64,000 nt of DNA from Microbispora siamensis (GCF_016863095.1 NZ_BOOF01000049.1:1-64000); one strand, 5' to 3'; counted from the stretch's first letter, positions 49,896 to 57,471 are shown. Numbers and translations are program-made. The notes: generated from the letters alone by a model not told the origin.

Positions 49896-50822
49896 GTGCT
49901 GAAGTCAAAGGCGCGGGGCCGTGTCGCAGGAAGGGCCGCCGCGGCCGGAGTGGTCAGCGCGGGCCTTCTCCTGGGCCTGGGCGCGCTCGGTGCGCATGCC
50001 GACACGAAAACCGTGACATACACCTGCACTCCGGGCGCGGGAGGCACCGCCGTCACGCACGATTTCACGGTGACGCTCACCGCGAGCACCTCGACGGTGA
50101 CCGGCACCCAGTACACCGCGTCCCTGAGCATCCAGCCGCTGACGACCTCGGAGTTCCCCGCGCCGGTGCAGATCGCGAGTGGCGCGGCGATCGAGTTGCA
50201 GCCCAGCGTGTCGGCGTCGGCGCTGCCGGCCGGTATGACCGCGGGCGTGTCCACGCCGTCGCCGACCGGCGCGGCGTTGACCTCGGCGGTCGCGGCCCAG
50301 GCGTCGATGCCGCCGCTCCCCGTGGCGACGCTGACCGTCACGCCGTCGGCCGGGGCCACCTCCGTCGTGCTGACGGCGAAGGACTTCAAGATCAGCATGG
50401 TCGCGCCCGCCGGCACGGGCACGACCACGACGCCCACCCTGCTCTACAACTGCGTGGTCGCGGCGACGGGTGCCAACACGGCGCCCGCGGTGGCGACGAT
50501 TCCGGTGACGAACGCCTCGGCGTCCCCGAGCGCGAGCGCGAGTGCGAGCCCCAGCGCCAGCGCTTCCGCGAGCGCCTCGCCCACGCCGCATAACACCCGG
50601 ACGGTGTACGAGACGGTCTTCGCGTCGCCCACGCCGAAGAAGACGAAGAAGACCAAGGCCGCACAGGTCGAGAACACGCCCGGGGGCGGCGCGGCCACCG
50701 GTGGTGGAGGCGACGCGGGCCCAGACGCCCGCCTCTTCGTCCTCACCGGTACGGCGCTCATGCTGGCGGCGGGGGCCGGCGGACTCGTGCTCCGGGCCCG
50801 GCGCCGCCCGGTGAGGCAGTAG
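49896..50822 (+). CDS. Secreted surface protein 3, C-terminal TPxGGAxTG sorting-type signal
   Basis: A 308-aa protein. GTG 49896 follows GGAGAG at normal spacing. Signal-like N-terminus: GRAAAAGVVSAGLLLGLGALGAHA. The mature start is DTKTVTYTCTPGAGGTAVTHDFTVTLTAS; a second Cys follows at LLYNCVVAAT. A Ser/Ala stalk (SASPSASASASPSA...) precedes NTPGGGAATGGGGDAGPDARL, a span (LFVLTGTALMLAAGAGGLVL) and RARRRPVRQ. The tail shares GGDAGPDARL with surface protein 2. Sortase 2 starts 9 bp downstream, so this is its likely substrate. Confidence 0.82.
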   Translation: MLKSKARGRVAGRAAAAGVVSAGLLLGLGALGAHADTKTVTYTCTPGAGGTAVTHDFTVTLTASTSTVTGTQYTASLSIQPLTTSEFPAPVQIASGAAIELQPSVSASALPAGMTAGVSTPSPTGAALTSAVAAQASMPPLPVATLTVTPSAGATSVVLTAKDFKISMVAPAGTGTTTTPTLLYNCVVAATGANTAPAVATIPVTNASASPSASASASPSASASASASPTPHNTRTVYETVFASPTPKKTKKTKAAQVENTPGGGAATGGGGDAGPDARLFVLTGTALMLAAGAGGLVLRARRRPVRQ

Positions 50823-50831
50823 GACGAAGCC

Positions 50832-51749
50832 ATGACCACCCCGCCACCTGGACAGTACCCGCCGGGCCAGCCGTACGGCATGCCTCTCGGGCCGGGCGGG
50901 CAGGGCTACCCGCAGCCGGTTTACGGCCAGCCGGTCTTCCAGCCGGTCATGCTGCCCCAGATGCAGCCCGTGCAGCCGGTGCCCCCGCCGCAGCCGCCGG
51001 AGGAGAAACCTCCCGGTGACAGCGCGGCGGCCATCCGGCGGGTGCTGATCACGGCGGCCATCCTGGGCCTGGTCATCGTGGTCGTGGGCGTAGTGATCAT
51101 GGTGAACAACCCCGACGAGTACGCCACGCCGACCCGTCAGACGCTCAAGCTCGCGGCGCCGCAGAACGGGCTCGCCCCCTCCGTGGGACCGGGCGGCGCC
51201 GGGCAGCCGCTGACGCAGGCGGTCGCCGACGCGCCTCCGCCGGTTCCGAACATTCCGGCGGCTCCGGCGATGCAGCCGTCCACGCCCAAGCGCCTGGTCA
51301 TTCCCAAGATCGGCGTGAACGCCCCGATCAGGTCGGTCGGTCTCGACCGCTCCGGCGCGATCCAGACGCCCCCGATCAGCAATCCGAACCTGGTCGGCTG
51401 GTATCGCGGGGGCCCGACGGCGGGTGAGGCGGGCCCGGCGGTCATGCTCGGCCACAAGGACACGACCAACCGCAGCGCCGTCTTCACCCGCCTGCACGAA
51501 CTGGCGTACGGAGACAAGATCGAGGTGTACCGCCTCGACGGGACCGTGGCCATCTTCACCGTGGGCGGTATCGAGCAGGCGAACAAGCAGACGTTCCCCA
51601 CCAACCGGGTGTACGGGCACGCCGACAACGCCGAGCTCAGGCTGATCACCTGCGGCGGCAAATACAACTATTCGACCGGTCACTACTTCGACAATGTCAT
51701 CGTCTACGCCACGATGACCGGAACGCGTCTGGCGAAAACCAGGTCCTGA
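50832..51749 (+). CDS. Class F-like sortase 2
   Basis: A 305-aa protein. The long N-terminal cytoplasmic arm is rich in Pro, Gly and Gln (GQYPPGQPYGMPLGPGGQGYPQPVYGQP). One span (RRVLITAAILGLVIVVVGVVIMV) and a linker lead to the domain: RLVIPKIGVNAPIRSVGLDRSGAIQTPPISNPNLVGWYRGGPTAGEAGPAVMLGHKDTTNRSAVFTRL ... ELRLITCGGKYN. Catalytic His is in MLGHKD and Cys in LITCGG. After Cys comes STGHYFDNVIVYATM with no Arg in the usual place. The domain is closely similar to sortase 1, so the two may have arisen by duplication. It is the last gene of a two-gene operon with surface protein 3. Confidence 0.88.
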   Translation: MTTPPPGQYPPGQPYGMPLGPGGQGYPQPVYGQPVFQPVMLPQMQPVQPVPPPQPPEEKPPGDSAAAIRRVLITAAILGLVIVVVGVVIMVNNPDEYATPTRQTLKLAAPQNGLAPSVGPGGAGQPLTQAVADAPPPVPNIPAAPAMQPSTPKRLVIPKIGVNAPIRSVGLDRSGAIQTPPISNPNLVGWYRGGPTAGEAGPAVMLGHKDTTNRSAVFTRLHELAYGDKIEVYRLDGTVAIFTVGGIEQANKQTFPTNRVYGHADNAELRLITCGGKYNYSTGHYFDNVIVYATMTGTRLAKTRS

Positions 51750-51830
51750 GTCCGGGGCGTCTCGCCGGAAGGGCTCGTGGCTGGCGGCCGTGGGGGTTAT
51801 GGTCTCTTCGACCGATCATGAGGAGGGCCT

Positions 51831-52814
51831 GTGGGCTGGTTCTCGAAACTCCTGTTGCCCGGTCGGCTGCGCACGGGCCCCACGGCGCTGCTGCCCGCCC
51901 GGCCGGATCCGAAGACACTGCTGGCGGTCGCGCAACTCGCCGATCCCGAGGCGAGGACCGACGGCGACGACATCCTCGCGGGCGGGTCGCGCATCCAGTC
52001 GCCCGTCGAACTGACCGGAGACGTCCTCGCCAAGCTGGGGGTGCCCGACGAGGACAGGCTCTGGGCGTGCCGGATCGCCGCCGAGGGCCCGCTGCCGGTG
52101 GACTTCTTCGACAAGAGCCTGGCCGAGGGCATCGCGTACCGCCTGGGCGGCTGGTCACTCTGCCAGGGCGAGCCGCTCGATCCGGCGGAGGACGGCGGAG
52201 ACCCGCTGGTCTACCTGCCGGCCGTGCCGGAGCCCGAGGAGATCCTGCCGATCCTGCGCGGGCTACTGGGCCCGGTCGAGGCCGTGGACACCGAACAGTG
52301 GCCCGAAGGGGAACTCGTCGACGGCGTCGTCCACGTCCCCGTACGCCGTGGCCGGGTGGCCGACGTCTACGCGGGCGCCGACCTGCTGGTCACGGTCGAA
52401 GAGGGGCATCGCATGCCGCCCGCCGCCCAGACCCGCTGGCCGTACCTCACGGAGATCGCGATCGCCCGGGTCTCCCCGATCGCGCGTTCGGAGGAGGCGC
52501 GGGAGGACGCGGGGCTTCCCGGCACGGCCCCCGGAGATGCGGCCGACGGCCCGGCGGAAGACGTGACGAGCACGGACGCGACCGCGAGCGCGCCGGACAC
52601 CGGCTCGCACACGGAGGGCGCCCCCGAGGACCCCCTCATCGCCGCCGGCATCGTGGATGGGGACATGGTGCGTGAGGACGACAAGCGGGTGGAACTGGTG
52701 GGGCGAGCGGCCATCGCGGTGACGCTCGCGAACGGGCTGCGGGGAATCGCTGCAGACAGCCGGGGTTTCCAGCTGGTCGAGCCTGCCGACGCGCTTCCCG
52801 GAGGTTATGCCTGA
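51831..52814 (+). CDS. Hypothetical protein
   Basis: A 327-aa acidic protein without signal or membrane spans, starting at GTG 51831 behind GAGGAGG. Start: VGWFSKLLLPGRLRTGPTALLPARPDPKTLLAVAQLADPEAR. Two repeated-looking blocks are rich in Glu and Asp (DEDRLWACRIAAEGPLPVDFFDKSLAEG; DGVVHVPVRRGRVADVYAGADLLVTVEEG). A Ser/Thr/Asp-rich linker near 220-262 is followed by ELVGRAAIAVTLANGLRGIAADSRGFQLVEPADALPGG. I do not recognise it. It follows the sortase locus by about 80 bp and could be in the same transcript. Confidence 0.65.
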   Translation: MGWFSKLLLPGRLRTGPTALLPARPDPKTLLAVAQLADPEARTDGDDILAGGSRIQSPVELTGDVLAKLGVPDEDRLWACRIAAEGPLPVDFFDKSLAEGIAYRLGGWSLCQGEPLDPAEDGGDPLVYLPAVPEPEEILPILRGLLGPVEAVDTEQWPEGELVDGVVHVPVRRGRVADVYAGADLLVTVEEGHRMPPAAQTRWPYLTEIAIARVSPIARSEEAREDAGLPGTAPGDAADGPAEDVTSTDATASAPDTGSHTEGAPEDPLIAAGIVDGDMVREDDKRVELVGRAAIAVTLANGLRGIAADSRGFQLVEPADALPGGYA

Positions 52815-52881
52815 GCCCTGCCCGTCACCCATGCCCATACCGTCGCCTCCCCCGACGAAAGTTCTGATGTAACCTCTCACT

Positions 52882-52900
52882 AACCGAACATTGCTCGGTT
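52882..52900. promoter_or_regulatory. Near-perfect 19-bp palindrome before the thiolase gene
   Basis: AACCGA, ACATTGC, TCGGTT: six outer pairs and two inner pairs match, with one mismatch. It ends 15 bp upstream of the GTG at 52916 and directly before the ribosome site GGAGG. It is a likely operator for a fatty-acid or thiolase regulator encoded elsewhere. Confidence 0.6.
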
Positions 52901-52915
52901 TCCTATGGAGGCACT

Positions 52916-54061
52916 GTGGCAGAGGCGTACATCGTCGGGGCGGTCCGCACGCCGGTCGGCAAGAAGAAGGGCGGGCTCTCCACGGTCCACCCGGTCGACC
53001 TGGCCGCCCACACTCTCTCCGCGCTCGTCGAGCGCACCGGCGTCGACCCCGCCGCCGTGGACGACGTGATCATGGGCTGCGTCATGCAGTTCGGCCCGCA
53101 GTCCATGGACATCGCGCGCAACGCGTGGCTCAGCGCGGGCCTCCCGGAGACCGTGGCCGGAGTCACGATCGACCGGCAGTGCGGCTCGTCGCAGCAGGCC
53201 ATCCACTTCGCCGCGCAGGGCGTGCTGTCGGGCACGCAGGACCTGGTCGTGGCGGCCGGCGTCGAGTCGATGTCGATCGTCCCGATGGGGTCGAGCATCT
53301 CGGCGGCGCTGGAGAAGGGCATGCCGTTCCCGTTCGGCGACAAGTGGGTCGAGCGGTACGGCAAGCAGGAGATCTCCCAGTTCCGCGGCGCGGAGCTGAT
53401 GTGCGAGAAGTGGGGCCTGGAGCGTGACGAGCTGGAGCGTTACGCCTACGAGAGCCACCAGCGGGCCGCGAAGGCGATCGCGAACGGCCACTTCAAGGAC
53501 CAGATCGCCCCGGTCAACGGCGTGACCGACGACGAGGGTCCCCGGCCGGACACCACACTGGAGAAGATGGCCGAGCTGAAGACCCTGCGCGAGGGCGGCC
53601 GGATCACCGCGGCCACCTCCTCGCAGATCTCCGACGGCTCCGGCGCGCTGCTCATCGCCTCGGAGCAGGCGGTGCGCGACCACGGCCTGGTCCCGCGCGC
53701 CCGCATCGTCACGCTCGCGCTGACCGGCGACGACCCGGTCTACATGCTCACGGCGCCGATCCCGGCCACCCGGAAGGCGCTGGCCAAGGCGGGGCTCTCG
53801 ATCGGGGACATCGACGTCATCGAGATCAACGAGGCGTTCGCCCCGGTGCCGCTGGCCTGGCTCAAGGAGATCGGGGCCGACCCGGCGCGGACCAACCCCA
53901 ACGGCGGCGCGATCGCGCTGGGGCACCCGCTGGGCGGCACCGGCGCGATCCTCATGACCAAGCTCCTGCACGAGCTCGAGCGCACCGGCGGGCGGTACGG
54001 CCTGCAGACGATGTGTGAGGGTGGCGGCCAGGCCAACGTCACGATCATCGAGCGTCTCTGA
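52916..54061 (+). CDS. Acetyl-CoA acyltransferase (thiolase)
   Basis: A 381-aa thiolase. The acylated Cys is in TIDRQCGSSQQAIHFAAQGV. The NEAFA motif is EINEAFAPVPLAWLKE, the His motif is GGAIALGHPLGGTGAILMTKLL, and the second Cys is in MCEGGGQANVTIIERL. The length and the FPFGDKWVERYGKQEISQFRGAE region are typical of actinomycete FadA-type acetyl-CoA C-acyltransferases. It cleaves 3-oxoacyl-CoA in beta-oxidation or condenses acetyl-CoA units. It is a single gene with a terminator behind it. Confidence 0.93.
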   Translation: MAEAYIVGAVRTPVGKKKGGLSTVHPVDLAAHTLSALVERTGVDPAAVDDVIMGCVMQFGPQSMDIARNAWLSAGLPETVAGVTIDRQCGSSQQAIHFAAQGVLSGTQDLVVAAGVESMSIVPMGSSISAALEKGMPFPFGDKWVERYGKQEISQFRGAELMCEKWGLERDELERYAYESHQRAAKAIANGHFKDQIAPVNGVTDDEGPRPDTTLEKMAELKTLREGGRITAATSSQISDGSGALLIASEQAVRDHGLVPRARIVTLALTGDDPVYMLTAPIPATRKALAKAGLSIGDIDVIEINEAFAPVPLAWLKEIGADPARTNPNGGAIALGHPLGGTGAILMTKLLHELERTGGRYGLQTMCEGGGQANVTIIERL

Positions 54062-54073
54062 CCGTTCCACCCG

Positions 54074-54108
54074 AAAGGGCACCCCGGACCACTCCCGGGG
54101 TGCCCTTT
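54074..54108. terminator. Terminator hairpin of the thiolase gene (copy A)
   Basis: AAAGGGCACCCCGG (54074-54087) pairs with CCGGGGTGCCCTTT (54095-54108), a 14-bp stem followed by CTGC. The same arm recurs at 54861. Confidence 0.9.
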
Positions 54109-54208
54109 CTGCGTGGCCGGCGTCGTACGGTGCCGAGGCCCGGTCCTCGTGGGCCCGCCGGGTTACGCTGAGTCGTGTCGCGTGGGAATCCGGGGCGAAG
54201 GAGGCGGG

Positions 54209-54808
54209 ATGAGCGTCTCTTATGACGACCGGGAGCACTCCTATCACCACGGTCCGTACGCGATCGCCGACCTCGATCGCATGCCCAGGGACGCTCGGTA
54301 CGAGCTCGTCGACGGATGGATCGTCAAGTCCCCCTGGCCCGGCATTCGTCACGACCACGCGGTCCGGAATCTGCGGTCCCGGCTGGAAGCGGCGGTCGCG
54401 CATGCCGATGCCGATCTCTACGTGAACGGCCCCGTCGACGTGTTCACGTCAACCGGGATACGCGTGCCCGATGTCGCGGTCGTGGACGGCAAGGCCGCCC
54501 GGCGCGCGGTCGAGCGAGACGAGCGGGCATATCAGGGGGTGGACCTGCTTCTCGTGGTCGAGGTCGTCTCCCGGGAGAGCGCCAGTGAGCGTACCGATAG
54601 GTACGAGAAGCCCAGCGAATACGCCAAAGCGAGGATCCCCCAGTATTGGGTGGTGGACCTGGAGCCCAAGCCGAACATCACGGTCTGGACGCTGGTGCCG
54701 GGTCATGGTGTCTACCGGCGGGTCGAGCGTGTCTTCGCCGGGGACCTGATGGAGGTGCGTGCCCCGGTCGAACTCGCCATCGATCCGGCGGTGCTCCTCT
54801 CGGTCTGA
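54209..54808 (+). CDS. Uma2-family (DUF820) putative endonuclease-fold protein
   Basis: A 199-aa protein starting at ATG 54209 behind GAGGCGGG. The pattern fits the Uma2/DUF820 PD-(D/E)XK fold: ARYELVDGWIVKSPWPGIRHDHAVRNLRSRLEAAV, then DVFTSTGIRVPDVAVVDG (the Asp) and VDLLLVVEVVSRESASERTDRYEKPSEYAKARIPQYWVVDLE (Glu-x-Val core and YAKARIPQYWVVD signature). Uma2 proteins are common in actinomycetes and cyanobacteria, with unknown targets. The gene lies between two hairpins with the same arm, as if on a small insertable unit. Confidence 0.88.
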   Translation: MSVSYDDREHSYHHGPYAIADLDRMPRDARYELVDGWIVKSPWPGIRHDHAVRNLRSRLEAAVAHADADLYVNGPVDVFTSTGIRVPDVAVVDGKAARRAVERDERAYQGVDLLLVVEVVSRESASERTDRYEKPSEYAKARIPQYWVVDLEPKPNITVWTLVPGHGVYRRVERVFAGDLMEVRAPVELAIDPAVLLSV

Positions 54809-54860
54809 GCTGCGGTCTCGTCACCGCCTGGAACTGACAGGATGGCAGGCGTGGACGCCG

Positions 54861-54893
54861 AAAGGGCACCCCGGCTCACCCGGGATGCCCTTT
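54861..54893. terminator. Terminator hairpin (copy B) between Uma2 and the 48-aa gene
   Basis: AAAGGGCACCCCGG (54861-54874) pairs with CCGGGATGCCCTTT (54880-54893), one mismatch. The first arm is identical over 14 bases to copy A at 54074. It can serve both the Uma2 gene and the convergent small gene ending at 54909. Confidence 0.85.
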
Positions 54894-54908
54894 TCGTTGC
54901 GAAGCGGC

Positions 54909-55055
54909 TTACTTGGCTCTCGGCAGCCGCCGCGGCTGCCGTACCGGCCGCATGGGCGGGGCCGGGATCTGACGCGGCGGTGGGAAGGAACGCTGGGGCT
55001 GCGGCGTGCGCGGGTTCTGCTGCTTGCCGCCCTTGCTGGACGCGCGAGTACGCAT
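54909..55055 (-). CDS. Small basic Pro/Arg-rich protein
   Basis: A 48-aa frame with ATG 55055 and a good ribosome site (AAGGAGA, 6 bp upstream). The sequence starts MRTRASSKGGKQQNPRTPQP and continues with PPP, PAPPMRP and RQPRRLPRAK. It has 13 Arg or Lys and 13 Pro, no Cys and no hydrophobic span. It could bind nucleic acid or the ribosome. A terminator hairpin lies 16 bp after its stop on the minus strand, which supports a real transcription unit. I know no family for it. Confidence 0.6.
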   Translation of the reverse strand: MRTRASSKGGKQQNPRTPQPQRSFPPPRQIPAPPMRPVRQPRRLPRAK

Positions 55056-55376
55056 ACGGGATCTCCTTGTACGTCGGGAACGCGGCACCGAGGTGCCGTC
55101 ACTCAGCTGCCGCGTCGGATGGACAGGGCCGGAAAGCTGAGCGGATCAGCGGCTCAGAGGGCTGATCAGCGGTCGCCGTACAGAATCCACATGCCGGTCA
55201 CCCTAACAAGGCGCCGCGTCCCCGGACAAAGGGTTTTTCTCCTGCCGAAGCGTGCCGAAGCATGCTGAAGCGCCCGAATCGTGCAACTGAGGTGCAAGTC
55301 GGCCCCCAGATATTCACAAGCGGCGGGATGTCTACTCGAACCCGCAAGAGAGACGTTCGTTGCACAGGAGATTCCC
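55056..55376. other. Noncoding stretch of 321 bp with short repeats
   Basis: No convincing gene. It holds GATCAGCGG-type repeats (55141-55170, with GGATCAGCGGCTC and GGCTGATCAGCGG). It also holds an array of 10-bp units at 55241-55280 (see the repeat feature), and the upstream region of the small secreted peptide gene with AGGAG at 55366. Confidence 0.6.
55241..55280 (+). repeat. Four 10-bp tandem units upstream of the secreted peptide gene
   Basis: CCTGCCGAAG, CGTGCCGAAG, CATGCTGAAG and CGCCCGAATC follow each other exactly every 10 bases (55241-55280). The period is close to one helical turn, so the units face the same side of the DNA. The array lies about 100 bp upstream of the GTG at 55377. 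Confidence 0.6.
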
Positions 55377-55538
55377 GTGAAGTCCATCAAGCGCGCCGCC
55401 GCCGTCCTCGCCACCACGGCTGTCGCCGTCACCACCTTCGGCGTCCTGTCCGGGCCGGCGCACGCGATGCAGCCCGGTGACGGCTGGTACCGCTGCTACA
55501 TCTCGGGCCACGGCTGGATGTGGTGCTACGACGTGTGA
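55377..55538 (+). CDS. Small secreted peptide with two cysteines
   Basis: A 53-aa precursor. GTG 55377 has AGGAG upstream. Signal peptide: VKSIKRAAAVLATTAVAVTTFGVLSGPAHA (AxA cleavage after residue 30). The mature peptide is 23 residues, with Cys at YRC and WCY flanking the aromatic GHGWMW, so one disulfide loop is possible. It has two Gly-Trp pairs (DGWYRC, HGWMWC). It resembles no chaplin or rodlin that I know. Small aromatic Cys peptides of this kind can be surface-active or signalling molecules. It ends before a hairpin shared with the convergent acyl-CoA dehydrogenase gene. Confidence 0.75.
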   Translation: MKSIKRAAAVLATTAVAVTTFGVLSGPAHAMQPGDGWYRCYISGHGWMWCYDV

Positions 55539-55558
55539 GCCTGACGGCCTCACGGCAG

Positions 55559-55586
55559 GGCCCCGCCCGGGAACGAGGGCGGGGCC
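55559..55586. terminator. Hairpin between the secreted peptide and acyl-CoA dehydrogenase 2 genes
   Basis: GGCCCCGCCC (55559-55568) pairs with GGGCGGGGCC (55577-55586). It serves two convergent genes (55538 and 55594). Confidence 0.8.
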
Positions 55587-55593
55587 GTGGCGT

Positions 55594-57471
55594 TCAGCCG
55601 ATGCGCCGGTGGACGTCCTCGAACATCGACGGCCCGGTGCGCTGGGGGGCGATCCACGGGCCCTCCAGCGACGGATCGACGATGCCCTCCTCCAGGAACG
55701 TGTAGCGCCCGTCGAGCACCCGCCGGGCCAGCCGTACGTCCCTGGCGTCGGTGTTGTCCCACAGCCGGTCGAACAGCGCCTCGGCCCGCTGCCGGGCCTG
55801 GTGGCAGAAGGTGTCCGCCAGCTCGTACGGCTTGCGCCCGAACTCGGCCGAGTCCTCCTGGGCGCGCACGCAGACCGCGGTGATGGCGAACAGCTCGGCG
55901 CCGATGTCCACGATGCGCGACAGGAAGCCCTGCTTGTGCTCCAGTCGTGCCTGCCAGCGGGACATGCCGTAGAACGTCGACCTGGCGAGCTTGCGGCTCG
56001 TCCGCTCGACGTAGCGCAGGTGCTGCGCCAGCGGGCCGAACTCGGCGTACGACGTGGGCACCTGGCCGGGCCCGGTCACCAGGCTCGGCAGCCATCTGGC
56101 GTAGAAGGCGCCGGCGCGGGTGGCCGCCCGCCCCTTGGCCCGCAGGCCGGCCTTCGGATCGACGAGCTCGCCCGCGACCGACAGGTGCGCGTCCACCGCC
56201 TCGCGGGCGATGAGCAGGTGCATGATCTCGGTCGAGCCTTCGAAGATCCGGTTGATCCGCAGGTCGCGCAGCATCTGCTCGACGGGCACGCCTCGTTCGC
56301 CGCGGGCGTGCAGCGACTCGGCGGTCTCGTAGCCGCGTCCGCCTCTCATCTGCACCAGCTCGTCCATCAGCCGCCAGGCCATCTCCGTGCCGTACAGCTT
56401 GGCGAGCGCGGCCTCGATGCGGATGTCGTTGCGTTCGTCGTCGGCCATCCGGCTGGCGAGGTCCACAACGGACTCCAGCGCGTACGCGGTGGCGGCGATG
56501 AAGGCGACCTTGCGGGCGATGGCCTCGTGCTGGCCGACCGGCCGGCCCCACTGGACCCGTTCGCGTCCCCACTCGCGGGCGATCTTCGTCGCCCACTTCG
56601 CCGCGCCGACGCAGGTGGCCGGCAGGGAGAGGCGCCCGGTGTTCAGCGTGGTCAAAGCGATCTTCAGGCCCTGGCCCTCGCGGCCGATCAGGTTCTCCAC
56701 CGGGACGCGCACCTGGTGGAAGCGGGTGACGCCGTTCTCGATGCCGCGCAGGCCCATGAACTGGTTGCGGTGCTCGACGGTGATGCCGGGGGAGTCGGCC
56801 TCGACCACGAAGGCCGAGATCTTGGCGCCGGTCCTGGCCATCACGACCAGCAGGTCGGCCACCACGCCGTTGGTCGTCCACAGCTTGACGCCGTTGATCA
56901 CGTACGCGTCGCCGTCGCGGACGGCGGTCGTGGACAGCCGGGCGGGGTCGGAGCCGACGTCCGGCTCGGTCAGCAGGAAGGCGGAGATCTCGCCCCGGGC
57001 GCAGCGGGGCAGGAAGCGGCGCTTCTGCTCGGGGGTGCCGAACAGCCGCAGCGGCTGCGGAACCCCGATGGACTGATGGGCCGACAGCAGCGCGCTGAGC
57101 GCGGGGGAGCACGACGTGACGAGTTCCAGCGCCCGGCAGTAGTACAGGTGGCTCAGACCCAGCCCGCCGTACTCCTCCTCGGTGGTCATGCCGAACGCCC
57201 CGATCGCCGCCAGGCCCTTGATCACCTCGTCCGGAATCACGGCGGTGCGCTCGATGAGCGCGGGATCGACCTTCTCCTGCAGGAACGCCCGCAGGGCGCG
57301 CAGGAAGTCGTCGCCCTTCTTGATCTCCTCCTCGGTGAGGCGGGGGGCGGGGTGCACGAGGTCCAGCCGGAAGTCCCCGAGGAAGAGCTGCTTGCCGAAG
57401 CTCGGGCGGGTCCACTCCGTCTCGCGCGCCTGCTCGGCCACCTCCCTGGCCTTGGCGTAATCGGTCGTCAT
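55594..57471 (-). CDS. Acyl-CoA dehydrogenase, long type with C-terminal extension
   Basis: A 625-aa flavoprotein, far longer than the 380-aa standard. The first 45 residues are an extra segment (TRPSFGKQLFLGDFRLDLVHPAPRLTEEEIKKG). The core is typical: ALVTSCSPALSALLSAHQSIG, EISAFLLTEPDVGSDPARLSTTAVRDGDAYVINGVKLWTTNG, ENGVTRFHQVRVPVENLIGREGQGLKIALTTLNTGRLSLPATCVGAAK, MRGGRGYETAESL and NRIFEGSTEIMHLLIAREAVD. The C-terminal 190 residues (KAGLRAKGRAATRAGAFYARWLPSL...) resemble the extension of VLCAD-like enzymes and may mediate membrane or multimer contacts. The substrate is probably a long-chain acyl-CoA. Confidence 0.9.
   Translation of the reverse strand: MTTDYAKAREVAEQARETEWTRPSFGKQLFLGDFRLDLVHPAPRLTEEEIKKGDDFLRALRAFLQEKVDPALIERTAVIPDEVIKGLAAIGAFGMTTEEEYGGLGLSHLYYCRALELVTSCSPALSALLSAHQSIGVPQPLRLFGTPEQKRRFLPRCARGEISAFLLTEPDVGSDPARLSTTAVRDGDAYVINGVKLWTTNGVVADLLVVMARTGAKISAFVVEADSPGITVEHRNQFMGLRGIENGVTRFHQVRVPVENLIGREGQGLKIALTTLNTGRLSLPATCVGAAKWATKIAREWGRERVQWGRPVGQHEAIARKVAFIAATAYALESVVDLASRMADDERNDIRIEAALAKLYGTEMAWRLMDELVQMRGGRGYETAESLHARGERGVPVEQMLRDLRINRIFEGSTEIMHLLIAREAVDAHLSVAGELVDPKAGLRAKGRAATRAGAFYARWLPSLVTGPGQVPTSYAEFGPLAQHLRYVERTSRKLARSTFYGMSRWQARLEHKQGFLSRIVDIGAELFAITAVCVRAQEDSAEFGRKPYELADTFCHQARQRAEALFDRLWDNTDARDVRLARRVLDGRYTFLEEGIVDPSLEGPWIAPQRTGPSMFEDVHRRIG

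Noticed and set aside
55166-55200. Minus-strand nine-codon frame MWILYGDR
   Set aside because: Very short, weak ribosome site and no regulated gene after it.
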